Both the position numbers and the translations under genes were made by a program. From Bacteroidota bacterium (GTDB lineage: Bacteria > Bacteroidota > Bacteroidia > Bacteroidales > FEN-979): a stretch of DNA of 64,000 bases. The DNA lies in the NCBI GenBank assembly GCA_026391805.1, contig JAPLDJ010000006.1, forward strand, positions 1 through 64,000, in the 5' to 3' direction. Position 1 is the first letter of the stretch. Each line of letters begins with the position of its first letter. Below, piece by piece: positions 7,636-16,179 of this stretch. The notes under the pieces were generated by a model. The model was not told the origin of the DNA, searched no databases, and was given only the letters and a program-made list of their open reading frames with translations.

Positions 7636-7797
7636 ATGGATCCGATACGTATAAAAGGTTGTTTCAACGGAGTGCCGGAAAAGTTATCCGGAATCCAAAA
7701 ACTTTTATCCGGAACCCGAAAAATATTATCCGGAATACTAAAATTCTTATCCGGAATTCAAAGAAAGTTATCCGGAACTCAAAATATATTATCCTGA
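7636..7797 (+). CDS. Possible leaderless 53-aa heptad-repeat peptide
   Basis: The ATG lies almost at the predicted transcription start. The product begins MDPIRIKGCFNGVPE and continues as a strict 7-residue repeat, KLSGIQK-LLSGTRK-ILSGILK-FLSGIQR-KLSGTQN. The repeat follows directly from the 21-bp DNA period (three codon frames all give heptads), so periodicity alone is no proof of coding. In favour are the promoter and ATG position; against are the small size and a second open frame (7659-7898) over the same array. I do not recognise a family. If translated, a short amphipathic helix is likely. Confidence 0.25.
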   Translation: MDPIRIKGCFNGVPEKLSGIQKLLSGTRKILSGILKFLSGIQRKLSGTQNILS

Positions 7798-7914
7798 AAG
7801 CAAAGGCTTTTAATCTGAACCCAAAAAATATTATCCGGAAGTCAAAAACTTTTATCCGGAACCCGAAAAATATTATCCGGAGGGGGAAAGAAATTTAACG
7901 GAATGCAAAAAACA
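7663..7914. repeat. Twelve-copy 21-bp tandem array
   Basis: An unbroken 21-bp period starts at 7663. The central copies begin TTATCCGGAA and are A-rich in the second half; the first (7663) and last (7894) copies are diverged and resemble each other (CAACGGAGTG vs TAACGGAATG). The repeat conserves TTATCCGGAA most strongly. It lies in the predicted leader of the gene at 8006. It has no CRISPR-like spacers, since the variable part is short and degenerate rather than unique. Confidence 0.85.
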
Positions 7915-8005
7915 CTATCCATATACATAATAACATCCCACAGAATTCAAAACCTGTAAATAGTTTACCGTTATTTTCAATTATTCACCCTTAAAACCAA
8001 AAATT

Positions 8006-8746
8006 ATGGCTAAGACAAAATCAAATGCGATCGGGAACACGCTGGGCCGTGCCCGCGAAATGGTCACCTATATCAGCGGCTTTGTAGGATATGCACCTCC
8101 CCGTAACGAAGAAAGCGTGGCTGAAATGCAGAAATTACTGGAGGAGATCACAAATGTAAATGCAGGTGAAAGCGCTGCATACACCAGGATGCATGAATCG
8201 ATCAGCAACCGGGTGGATCTATTTTCCGGCAGCAATGGTTCCGTGCTGCACCTCCTGGTACGCATCCGCGGAGCGGTGGAATCACAATACGGAAAGAAAT
8301 CGAGCGAAGCGGAAAGCATTGCCATGCTGATGCGAAAGATTACTACCTATAAGCACAAAAAAGAATCAAAACAGGCTGATGCAACACCGGCCGAACCTAT
8401 TACCGCACCGTTGGAAACTTCAGTCTCCCACTCCCGCTCAACACGGTCGTTTAGTTCCCTTTACAAAATCTTCCTCGACATGCTGAGTACGGTCAAAGAG
8501 TTCGGCAACTACAAGCCCGGCAACCCGGAGCTGGAGATCCCGCAGCTGGAAACGCAGGCCGGTGTGATCGAAGCCTCCATCAATGCCGTCGCCACCGCCA
8601 CACAGAACCTCCAGGTAATGCGGAGCAGGCAGCGTGGATTATATGATGACCTCACCGAACGCGTCCGCCGGATCAAGGCATACGTGAAAGCGCAGTACGG
8701 GAGCGGGTCGGATGAGTTTAAGATGATCAAGGGGATCAGGGTCTGA
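8006..8746 (+). CDS. Uncharacterised helical protein with internal duplication
   Basis: The 246-aa cytoplasmic protein has no signal peptide or membrane segment. It consists of two similar halves (~13-110 and ~152-242) joined by a low-complexity linker rich in Pro, Ala, Ser and Thr. Both halves show M-x6-F-x2-Y-x-P-x2-N, a long predicted helix with Asn, and a closing R-[IR]-[RI]-x-[AV]-V-x2-QYG-x2-S-[SD]-E motif. I recognise no family or catalytic motif. The halves may pair as helical bundles. It lies downstream of a strong promoter, the phased TACGTAG boxes and the 21-bp array, so it is probably controlled by the divergent response regulator. The whole module sits between direct repeats 6646-6761 and 8774-8887. 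Confidence 0.7.
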   Translation: MAKTKSNAIGNTLGRAREMVTYISGFVGYAPPRNEESVAEMQKLLEEITNVNAGESAAYTRMHESISNRVDLFSGSNGSVLHLLVRIRGAVESQYGKKSSEAESIAMLMRKITTYKHKKESKQADATPAEPITAPLETSVSHSRSTRSFSSLYKIFLDMLSTVKEFGNYKPGNPELEIPQLETQAGVIEASINAVATATQNLQVMRSRQRGLYDDLTERVRRIKAYVKAQYGSGSDEFKMIKGIRV

Positions 8747-8773
8747 AGACCAATGCGGGAATGCAGAATGCAA

Positions 8774-8887
8774 GGCGATTCATGAATCGCCCCTGCTCAG
8801 AAACGCGCACCACCCATAATTTTGGGCTAAAGCCCGGTAGAATTCCTTCCTCCAGACCCCGCGCTAAAGCGCGGGGTAATTCATTTA
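8774..8887. repeat. Direct repeat copy B (REP-like, three hairpins)
   Basis: The second copy of the element at 6646-6761, in the same orientation: GGCGATTCATGAATCGCC, GGGCTAAAGCCC and CCCCGCGCTAAAGCGCGGGG. Compensatory differences keep the hairpins (copy B has a perfect last stem), suggesting that structure is maintained. Confidence 0.75.
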
Positions 8888-8925
8888 AGAATATTTTCGC
8901 TATTTCGCTCCTTAATATTGCGAGT

Positions 8926-9072
8926 CCCGATTTTTTCGGGACGAAGCAACCCCCTTCAAGTTGAGTAAAGGGCACGCGCTGCAAGCGCGCGCCAGCCAGG
9001 GATTGACGCTCAATGTTTTCGGGCACGCGCTGCAAGCGCGCGCCAGCCAGGGAGTCGCACGCCAGCCAGGTA
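8926..9072. repeat. Hairpin plus 33-bp tandem repeat
   Basis: TCCCGATTTTTTCGGGA near 8929-8945 is a hairpin. Two identical 33-bp copies follow at 8970-9002 and 9021-9053, each with GCGCTGCAAGCGCGC and GCCAGCCAGG, and a truncated third copy ends at 9072. No gene is seen in 8747-9128. Confidence 0.7.
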
Positions 9073-9128
9073 GTAATGAATAATTTTTTACCTTTACCTT
9101 CGATTATCCGAACAATCGCAAGGATTCC

Positions 9129-11246
9129 ATGAACCAGTCCAGACCCCGGAAAAATAATACTCCGGGCAGCAAGCAGAAAAGCAAGTTGCCTCCTCCCCTT
9201 CCTCCAAAGCCATCCGGGACGATTGGCAAAAAGAACTTTCTCTCCGGAACGACTCCTTACCTGATCCTTGTCGCCGCAATCACCTTCATTGTCTTCATTC
9301 CCTCATTGTTCAACGGCCTTATATTATGGGACGACCACTCCTATACCTGGGAAAGCCCGTTCCTCAGGCAGTTTGATTTCGCAAAGGTCTTTTCGTTCTC
9401 GACCTTTTATATGGGGAACTACCACCCGCTAACGCTGCTTTGGCTGCACCTTGAATGGCTCATCTTCCCGTCAGGGAACCCGGAACTGTTCGGCGGACTC
9501 AATCCCTTCTGGTTTCACCTGAACAACATCCTGCTTCACCTTGTCAGCACCGTTCTTGTTTTCAAAGTGATCTATGAACTTTTGGATAAAAAGGATTGGA
9601 AAACGCCGCTTATAGCAGCGCTTCTTTTCGGCATTCACCCGATGCATGTGGAATCGGTGGCGTGGGTCTCGGAGCTGAAGGATGTGCTCTACGGGGCGCT
9701 CTTCCTTGGCGCCATACTGGTCTATATCCGCTACCTGAAGAACCGGAAGATCCTTTTCCTGGCGCTGTCGTTCATCCTTTTCATCCTGTCGAACCTTTCC
9801 AAAGGACAGGCCGTTACCCTGCCGGTACTTTTCATCCTCATTGATTATTATAAAGGAAGAAAATTGGACTGGAAAGCCTGGCTGGAGAAAGTACCGTTTC
9901 TGGCCGTTTCCATCTTTTTCGGGATCCTGGCCCTGCGCGCACAGGCATCGGCCAGCGCACTCGGCAGCGGCCAGGTATTATCCTTCGCAAGCATCATCAA
10001 TGCCAGTTACGGTGTGGCGGTATACCTGTTCAAAGCCATTGTTCCTGTTCATCTTTCGGCCGTACAGCCATACCTTTACGAGGGGATGCAATTTCCATGG
10101 TACTTCTACCTGCTCCCGTTCCTCATCCTCGGCCTGCTGGCATTCTGCATTGCAGCGGTCCGCAGATCGAAAGCGTGGCTCTTCGGATTTCTCTTCTTCC
10201 TTATTGCGGTTTCTGTGATGGTGAAACTGGTCCCGGTGGGTGATTCGCTCATCAATGAGCGGTACACCTACATTCCCTACATCGGACTGTTTTTCATTAT
10301 GGGACATCTGTTCTCCATCCTCAGTGAAAAGAAAAAACTGAAGACGGCTTTATGGTCCGTACTGATCATATTCTTCCTCATCCTTACTGTTACAACCATA
10401 CAACGGATCAGCACCTGGAAAGATACCGGCACTTTTTGGAATGACGTCATTCACAAATACCCGGAATACTGGCGCGGCTACTACGGGATGGGTGTCCTGA
10501 GCTATAACACTTCCGAACTTGACCAGGCATTTCTTTACGCCGACACAGCCTGTTCGAAAAAGCCGCCGGCAGCGCCCTACATGCTGAGGGGGGCGCTTTA
10601 CCTCAACCACCTGAAACAGCCTGAAGCCGCCGTTGCAGATTTCAACAAGGTGCTCTCCTTCCATGAAAAGGGTAGTCCGTTTGAAATTGATGCCCGTCTG
10701 AGCCTCGGACAGATCTGGCTGGCAAAGGAAAAGTATGACAGCGCCATTAAAATCCTGGATGAAGCGATCGTCCTTTCTCCCAATGCTCTTCAGGGATACA
10801 TGCTGAAAGCGAAAGCGCTGACAGGACTTAAACGATACCCGGAAGCGGAGAACGAATACACAAAAGCCCTTCAGGTCGATCCCGGTTTCAGCGACGGTTA
10901 TCTTTCGCGGGGAATGCTCTATGCGGATTACCTGGCGCAATACGAAAAGGGGATCGCCGATTTCAACAAGGTGCTGGAGCTGGTTCCCGGACAGGCGGAT
11001 GCGCGGGTGGGCATCGGGTTCTGCTATTACCGGATGAACAACCCGGAAGAGGCCATCCGTGAATATGACCGGATCCTGCAAACCAATCCCGGCGAAGGCC
11101 GTGTTTATTATTTCAGGGCGCTGGCGAATGCATCTCTGAACAAATACCAGGAAGCTTATTCCGACGGATTGAAGGCGCTGGAACTGCGGTTTAACGTCAA
11201 CCCTGCGGAACTGAATGGCTGGAAAGCGAAAGCAGGAATCAAATGA
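9129..11246 (+). CDS. TMTC-like GT-C glycosyltransferase with TPR repeats
   Basis: The 705-aa protein combines a multi-pass membrane part (from ~residue 42) with C-terminal tetratricopeptide repeats (~470-690). The hallmark stretches 'DDHSYTWESPFL', 'NYHPLTLLWLH', 'FHLNNILLHL' and 'FGIHPMHVESVAWVSELKD' are those of the TMTC/DUF1736 family, whose eukaryotic members are protein O-mannosyltransferases using a polyprenyl-phosphate sugar. Substrate and sugar here are unknown. O-glycosylation of periplasmic proteins is common in Bacteroidota, which makes a role in protein or envelope glycosylation plausible. A TACCTTTA box lies upstream. Confidence 0.8.
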   Translation: MNQSRPRKNNTPGSKQKSKLPPPLPPKPSGTIGKKNFLSGTTPYLILVAAITFIVFIPSLFNGLILWDDHSYTWESPFLRQFDFAKVFSFSTFYMGNYHPLTLLWLHLEWLIFPSGNPELFGGLNPFWFHLNNILLHLVSTVLVFKVIYELLDKKDWKTPLIAALLFGIHPMHVESVAWVSELKDVLYGALFLGAILVYIRYLKNRKILFLALSFILFILSNLSKGQAVTLPVLFILIDYYKGRKLDWKAWLEKVPFLAVSIFFGILALRAQASASALGSGQVLSFASIINASYGVAVYLFKAIVPVHLSAVQPYLYEGMQFPWYFYLLPFLILGLLAFCIAAVRRSKAWLFGFLFFLIAVSVMVKLVPVGDSLINERYTYIPYIGLFFIMGHLFSILSEKKKLKTALWSVLIIFFLILTVTTIQRISTWKDTGTFWNDVIHKYPEYWRGYYGMGVLSYNTSELDQAFLYADTACSKKPPAAPYMLRGALYLNHLKQPEAAVADFNKVLSFHEKGSPFEIDARLSLGQIWLAKEKYDSAIKILDEAIVLSPNALQGYMLKAKALTGLKRYPEAENEYTKALQVDPGFSDGYLSRGMLYADYLAQYEKGIADFNKVLELVPGQADARVGIGFCYYRMNNPEEAIREYDRILQTNPGEGRVYYFRALANASLNKYQEAYSDGLKALELRFNVNPAELNGWKAKAGIK

Positions 11247-11287
11247 CTCCTGCCATCAGAGATTGTTTTAAACGGATAAAAATCGTT

Positions 11288-11395
11288 CACGCAAAGGCCG
11301 CAAAGGTGAAACGCAAAGTTCGCAAAGGGTTTAATTCCTGATCTCAACTCTTAGCGTCCTTTGCGAAAATCTTTGCGTTCTTTGCGAGAAACCAA
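11288..11395. repeat. CGCAAAG-family inverted repeat
   Basis: Degenerate CGCAAAG units (11288-11330) face their complement CTTTGCG (11350-11392) across a short loop, giving a possible long hairpin after the TMTC-like gene. It lies in a 291-bp gap that otherwise holds only the tamL promoter. Confidence 0.6.
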
Positions 11396-11476
11396 CTTTT
11401 GAGACAGCCTCAAAGAAGGGGTTAGTTCATTAGGTTACCAACTCCCGTCGGATGTGTGTTTATTTTTTGGAATCAT

Positions 11477-11484
11477 TACCTTTG
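11477..11484 (+). promoter_or_regulatory. -7 box of tamL
   Basis: TACCTTTG matches TAnnTTTG exactly; the predicted transcription start is near 11491. This helps judge the start codon: ATG 11538 leaves a leader of ~47 nt, whereas an in-frame non-ATG start at 11502-11508 would leave ~11-17 nt. Confidence 0.5.
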
Positions 11485-11537
11485 CTTCTGTCTAATCCTG
11501 AATTCGCCTGCGACAAAAACTGATCACCGGTCTACTG

Positions 11538-13853
11538 ATGCTGTTCTCAGCCTTGCTGCTGCTCCCCGGGTGCGACGTCACAAAACCGATCCCCAAGGGG
11601 GAGTATCTTCTGATAAAGAACAAGATCAAGGTGCAAGGCGGCAAGTTTCCCAAGGACGAGCTGACGAGTTACATCCAGCAGGAGCCGAATAAAAAGCTGT
11701 TCGGCCTGTTCCGGTCGAACATCGCCTTCTACAACATGGGAAGCAAGGGGAAGGATACGAAATTCAACCGATGGCTGAAGAACAAGGTGGGTAGGGCTCC
11801 CGTTCTCCTTGATACAATGATGATCAACACTTCAAAGAAGCAGATGGGGCTTTACATTGCCAATAAAGGACACTTTAATTCCACTGTCACTGATTCCATT
11901 GAATACCACAAGAAAAAAGCCACGGTCACGTACATCGTCAAACCGAGTGTACCCTACACCATTCAGAACATCTGCTATGAGATTGCCGACACAGTCCTGG
12001 CCGGATTTGTTTTCAGGGATACGGTAAAATCACTCATTCACATCGGCAGGAATTACGATTCATACCTTCTTGATGCGGAACGCACCCGGATTGTAAATGA
12101 GATGCGGGACCAGGGCTATTATCATTTTTCATCCAGCTACATCCGTTTCATTATCGACAGCGCTTACAAAACCCGGAAAATGGATCTGACCATCGAGATA
12201 CGGAACCTGATCGTCCCGTCCCTCGACTACCTCGGGACCTTTACCGAAGCGAGGCATGCCCGTTCAAAGATCAACAAGATCCTGATCATTCCCGAGTACA
12301 GCCTTTTGCAATCAGACACGATGAAATACGACACCCTTGCCGTTACGTACAAGGCCAAAAAGCACGACACAACAGGAAGCACCTATTATATCCTCCGCAA
12401 CACCAAATTGCACCTGAAGCCAAGGACCATTTCTCAAATGATCTTCATCCGGAGCGGCAGTTATTTTAACCGGACCGACGTCAGCCAGACCTATTCACAG
12501 CTGGCTTCGCTTCAGATCTTCAATTACATGAACATCCAGTTCAATGAAACTCCCGGAACGGGGCCGGAGAGCCGCGACAAACTCGACTGCAGGATCCTTC
12601 TATCCCGTGTGCCGGTCCACTCTTTTACCATATCCACCGACGGCACGAACTCTGCCGGGGCTTTTGGCGTACAGGGGAACTTTATCTACCAGAACCGGAA
12701 CCTGTTCCGGGGAGGACAGCTCTTTAAGATCAGCCTTTCAGGGGCAGCGTCGATGCAGGGAAATGTTGGAAGCGATCCGCATCCGGGATTTTTTAACACA
12801 GTTGAGTTTGGTGCCAATACTAGTCTTACATTCCCGCAGTTCCTGATCCCGATCCGCCCCGAGGCCTTTTCAAAGAAATTCAAGCCGCGCACGACCATAT
12901 CATTTGGTTATAACTTCCAGCGCAAGCCTGATTATGACCGCCACATCACAAATGCGACCTTCGGCTACAGCTGGAACCAGAACGAAAAACTAAAGCATAC
13001 CCTGAATCCTGCAGAAATCTCCTTTGTGAAGATCTTCCCGGATTCCAGCTTTACGGCATACCTCAATACCCTCGATGACAAGCGGCTCAAGAACCAGTAT
13101 ACCGATCACCTTGTGGCCGGGTTGAGGTACACGCTTACCTACAGCGGGCAGGATGTAAATACCGTGAAAGACTTTGCCTATATCCGATCCAATTTCGAAA
13201 CCGGGGGTAATCTGTTTTATGCCATCAATGAACTTGCAAATACCCCGAAAACAACTACATCCTACATTGTCCTCGGTGTTCCCTATTCCCAGTTTATCCG
13301 TCCGGATATGGATTTCCGGTTTTATCATTTCTTCAATAAAACCAACTCATTTGTCACACGGTTTTATGGAGGTATCGCTGTACCTTACGGCAATTCGATC
13401 TCGGTCCCTTTTGAAAAAGCGTTCTTTGCCGGAGGCGCCAACGACATCAGGGGATGGAAGATGGGAAGCCTTGGCCCGGGTCATTACCATAACGATACGG
13501 TTGGAAACTCCTATGATCAGACCGGCGACATGCAGTTGCAGCTCGACCTTGAATACCGTTTCCAGGTATGGAAGCAGGTACGTTCAGCCCTTTTCATGGA
13601 CATCGGCAATGTCTGGCTGATCCACAATTCACCCGATCTTCCGGGCGGACAATTCGATATCAACTATTTTATCCCCGACCTTGCGATGGATATCGGCCTG
13701 GGTTTACGGGTTGATTTTGATTATTTCATCATCCGGCTCGACCCGGCAGTTCCCATAAGGGTACCCTACTATTTTGAGAACAATCACTGGTACGTTGGGA
13801 AACTCGGCTTATCGGACATCATCTGGAACTTCGGGATCGGATATCCTTTCTAA
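11538..13853 (+). CDS. tamL: TamL: lipoprotein of the BamA/TamA (Omp85) family
   Basis: The protein has a lipobox ('LLLLPGC', Cys13 from this ATG), POTRA-like periplasmic domains (~20-340) and a C-terminal D15/Omp85 beta-barrel with 'GGANDIRGWKMGSLGPG' (the conserved RGF/RGW-type loop) and a terminal aromatic ('GIGYPF'). In Bacteroidota the lipidated BamA paralog TamL works with TamB in outer-membrane assembly; no tamB is next to it. From ATG 11538 the signal peptide has no positive n-region. In-frame codons back to the stop at 11499-11501 add IRLRQKLITGLL, which would supply it but contains no ATG, GTG or TTG. A start at ATT 11502 or CTG 11508 is therefore possible. The stop overlaps the convergent plug gene by 4 bp. 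Confidence 0.85.
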   Translation: MLFSALLLLPGCDVTKPIPKGEYLLIKNKIKVQGGKFPKDELTSYIQQEPNKKLFGLFRSNIAFYNMGSKGKDTKFNRWLKNKVGRAPVLLDTMMINTSKKQMGLYIANKGHFNSTVTDSIEYHKKKATVTYIVKPSVPYTIQNICYEIADTVLAGFVFRDTVKSLIHIGRNYDSYLLDAERTRIVNEMRDQGYYHFSSSYIRFIIDSAYKTRKMDLTIEIRNLIVPSLDYLGTFTEARHARSKINKILIIPEYSLLQSDTMKYDTLAVTYKAKKHDTTGSTYYILRNTKLHLKPRTISQMIFIRSGSYFNRTDVSQTYSQLASLQIFNYMNIQFNETPGTGPESRDKLDCRILLSRVPVHSFTISTDGTNSAGAFGVQGNFIYQNRNLFRGGQLFKISLSGAASMQGNVGSDPHPGFFNTVEFGANTSLTFPQFLIPIRPEAFSKKFKPRTTISFGYNFQRKPDYDRHITNATFGYSWNQNEKLKHTLNPAEISFVKIFPDSSFTAYLNTLDDKRLKNQYTDHLVAGLRYTLTYSGQDVNTVKDFAYIRSNFETGGNLFYAINELANTPKTTTSYIVLGVPYSQFIRPDMDFRFYHFFNKTNSFVTRFYGGIAVPYGNSISVPFEKAFFAGGANDIRGWKMGSLGPGHYHNDTVGNSYDQTGDMQLQLDLEYRFQVWKQVRSALFMDIGNVWLIHNSPDLPGGQFDINYFIPDLAMDIGLGLRVDFDYFIIRLDPAVPIRVPYYFENNHWYVGKLGLSDIIWNFGIGYPF

Positions 13854-15142
13854 TTATTCGTATTCAGGTCCTGGACGGCGATCAGGTGGTCGTACTGTGA
13901 TCCCGTGGGGTGATAATAGATCCAGATGGTGTATTCATTCTCGGTTTCCCAGTGATTCCCTTCAATGAATGATTCATCTGCCCTGCCTGTCCGGTTATCT
14001 TTCAGGACATAGATGTAATTGTAATAGCCCTGCTTGAGGAAGAGCGTTTTCTCATAGCCTTTCCACTCCGTATTGTAACTCATCCGGCTGCTGTCGCTTA
14101 GCTGCCAGTCGGTCAGCGCCCCGAGAATATAGATCTGGCCGATGGTCACCGGCGTTTCAAACGGCAGGTAAAAGTGCACCCATGCATAATCGGCTTCGAT
14201 GTTGCTGTTCTGGGCGTGTTCCTCATTCTTGATCAGCCGCCGGCCATTGATCTCATGGTCGGTCACATAATTTTTTGTGGTCCGACGAAGATCATCCGTC
14301 AGGTAAACCTGGTACCCGTTATTATCATAATCGATCTTCCGGATGCGCTCCGACTGGTATAAAAGGCTTTTCGTGTCGAACGACCTGTACTCATTTCCAC
14401 CGTTGAAAATGGCCTGCGGCATATCCGTATAATCCAGTGAATTTCCGCGGACAAACCGGGGTTTCAGTCCCCGGAGGGCATTGTCCTGCCGGTCGTTCTG
14501 TGTGATGGTTACCTTCAGCTCGCGGTTCGGATCATTGATCGTCATGCTGTTGAAACCAATGGTGAAATCGACCTGCTGACGTGTGTACCGGTCGGTGATG
14601 TTGTTTGCCTGGCGTGCATTTCCAATAATTGTAATGGGGGAATTTTCCAGCACCATGAACCGCCAGGTGATAACGATGTTGGAAGGATCATCAAGGAATA
14701 CAATGATCATGTAATTGCCCGACAGCTTAGGCCGGAGGTTTGGAGTCGGCAGGACCGTTGAATAATGGATATAATGGGTTGTGGTATTGAAGGAATAAGA
14801 TACGTCGGTGATCAGGTCATCCGGGTAACCATCAATGTACTCGGTGGGTGTAAGCTCTGAAGAAGTGGTCCAGTCGGCTTCGCAATGGAGGATCGTATAA
14901 CGGAACTGTTCAGCGTCTGAATCAATATCATCAAACGAGAAGATCAGCCGCTCCCCCGGGAGTTTCATTACCGGCGACGACATCTCGAACCCTTCTTTGT
15001 AAAGCAAAACCGTCTTGACCGAATTCCTGTAGACGCGGTTTTCATTTGGGAAAGTAGTCGTCCCTGCCAGGGTCTTTAACGTAAAGCAAAACAACGGAAC
15101 AATTACCACGACGAATTTCAAGATTGATATAACGGTTTTCAT
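13850..15142 (-). CDS. T9SS plug protein (DUF5103)
   Basis: The 430-aa protein has a signal peptide and the DUF5103 architecture: an N-terminal beta domain ('VKTVLLYKEGFEMSSPVM', 'HCEADWTTSSELTPTEYIDG') and a C-terminal carbohydrate-binding-like domain ('YILGALTDWQLSDSSRM', 'FLKQGYYNYIYVL'). DUF5103 includes the Plug protein that closes the periplasmic side of the SprA translocon in the type IX secretion system. Other T9SS genes lie 6-18 kb away (porV, porU, porP, gldJ), which supports the assignment. The gene is convergent with tamL. Confidence 0.85.
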   Translation of the reverse strand: MKTVISILKFVVVIVPLFCFTLKTLAGTTTFPNENRVYRNSVKTVLLYKEGFEMSSPVMKLPGERLIFSFDDIDSDAEQFRYTILHCEADWTTSSELTPTEYIDGYPDDLITDVSYSFNTTTHYIHYSTVLPTPNLRPKLSGNYMIIVFLDDPSNIVITWRFMVLENSPITIIGNARQANNITDRYTRQQVDFTIGFNSMTINDPNRELKVTITQNDRQDNALRGLKPRFVRGNSLDYTDMPQAIFNGGNEYRSFDTKSLLYQSERIRKIDYDNNGYQVYLTDDLRRTTKNYVTDHEINGRRLIKNEEHAQNSNIEADYAWVHFYLPFETPVTIGQIYILGALTDWQLSDSSRMSYNTEWKGYEKTLFLKQGYYNYIYVLKDNRTGRADESFIEGNHWETENEYTIWIYYHPTGSQYDHLIAVQDLNTNN

Positions 15143-15196
15143 TTATGTTGTTTTTCAGCCCCTCCCCCTGTTGAAGTTAATTAAATAGGGGAAAAA

Positions 15197-15310
15197 ATGT
15201 CACGCAGAGTTACGCAAAGTTTAACGCAGAGTCACGCAGAGTTAAAATTTATATTATCTATTCTCTGCGGAACTCTGCGATTAATCAGCGAGACTCTGCG
15301 AGAAAATAAA
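15197..15310. repeat. CGCAGAGT-family inverted repeat
   Basis: Units of ACGCAGAGT/ACGCAAAGT (15199-15242) face CTCTGCG units (15261-15303), leaving a short AT-rich loop; a hairpin can form. Same family as 1685-1800. Confidence 0.65.
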
Positions 15311-15344
15311 AATTACTTCCATGTCTGCCCCTCGGTGGGTGGGG

Positions 15345-16109
15345 CTATCTCCTCCTGAACTCCGCGCAAACCACGGCTGTAGCAACAGCGGCATTCAGGG
15401 ATTCTGCATGATCTGCCTTTTCTCCACCATACGACGGAATACTGATCCTGTCGGTGACGCAGGCGGCAGCATCTGCTGAAATACCTGCAGCTTCATTCCC
15501 GATTAGCAGGATCCCCTTTGGTTCAAGTTTTTTTTCATAGATGTTTTCACCTTCCATGAAGGTCCCGTAAATCTTTGTCCCGGGATCAAGTGATGACAGG
15601 AATTCCGGCAGGTTACAGTACTCCACCCTGACCCTTGCCACCGATCCCATCGTAGCCTGGATGACCTTCGGGTTGAAAAGATCGACCGTTTGTGAAGAGC
15701 AGACGATGCACCGGATGCCGAACCAGTCGGCGACCCGGATGATGGTGCCGAGGTTTCCGGGATCGCGGATATCGTCGAGTGCAAGAACAAGATCCTGCAA
15801 AGGTGAAACAGGCAGGGTCCCCAGTTCAGGGACTTCAGCGAGCGCAAGGGCCGGCGAAGGCGAAGAGAGCGCCGTGATCCGTTCCATCTCCTGTTCAGTA
15901 ACCTCGCTGAAAGGGATCTTCTTCTCCTGAAGATTTTCTTCATGTTCCCGGATCCAGCCTGCCAGTGCATAAACGGTAACGATCCTGAACGGGCTGTCCG
16001 CCAGTTCCATTACAAGCTTCGATCCTTCCGCGATGAACCGGCGGTGAAGATCCCTGAACTTTTTCTGTTTCAGCGACTGAATGAGTTTTATTTCGTTCCT
16101 GGAAAGCAT
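15345..16109 (-). CDS. SpoU/TrmH family RNA methyltransferase
   Basis: A 254-aa SPOUT enzyme expected to 2'-O-methylate tRNA or rRNA with S-adenosylmethionine. An N-terminal substrate-binding part ('FIAEGSKLVMELA') precedes the three SpoU motifs: 'DDIRDPGNLGTIIRVADWFG', 'GILLIGNEAAGIS' and 'ISIPSYGG...ESLNAAVA'. I chose ATG 16109 (MLSRNEIKLIQSLKQKKFRD); a longer frame to 16154 reads through the upstream terminator and adds no conserved residues. The ATG abuts the T-run of the rplI terminator, so the gene may depend on read-through. The exact target nucleotide cannot be told. Confidence 0.85.
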   Translation of the reverse strand: MLSRNEIKLIQSLKQKKFRDLHRRFIAEGSKLVMELADSPFRIVTVYALAGWIREHEENLQEKKIPFSEVTEQEMERITALSSPSPALALAEVPELGTLPVSPLQDLVLALDDIRDPGNLGTIIRVADWFGIRCIVCSSQTVDLFNPKVIQATMGSVARVRVEYCNLPEFLSSLDPGTKIYGTFMEGENIYEKKLEPKGILLIGNEAAGISADAAACVTDRISIPSYGGEKADHAESLNAAVATAVVCAEFRRR

Positions 16110-16141
16110 AAAAAAATCCCGGGAATTATCTGTTCCCGGGA
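16110..16141 (-). terminator. Rho-independent terminator of rpsF-rpsR-rplI
   Basis: On the minus strand, a 9-bp stem (TCCCGGGAA/TTCCCGGGA in plus-strand order) with a 7-nt loop is followed by a run of T residues that ends at the start codon of the methyltransferase gene. Confidence 0.85.
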
Positions 16142-16179
16142 CAAATTTAATCAATCTTTAACTCGGAATAACTTCCGGT

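Noticed and set aside
7659-7898. 79-aa plus-strand frame (IRNPKN-type heptads) over the 21-bp array
   Set aside because: It begins with TTG inside the array and exists only because 21 is a multiple of three; the ATG frame at 7636 sits better with the promoter, and even that is weak.
7663-7914. 21-bp array as a CRISPR array
   Set aside because: Copies are contiguous and similar over their whole length, with no unique 30-40-bp spacers and no cas genes.
10350-11081. 243-aa minus-strand frame opposite the TPR part of the TMTC-like gene
   Set aside because: The plus strand encodes regular TPR motifs; the antisense protein is compositionally unlike the other proteins here.
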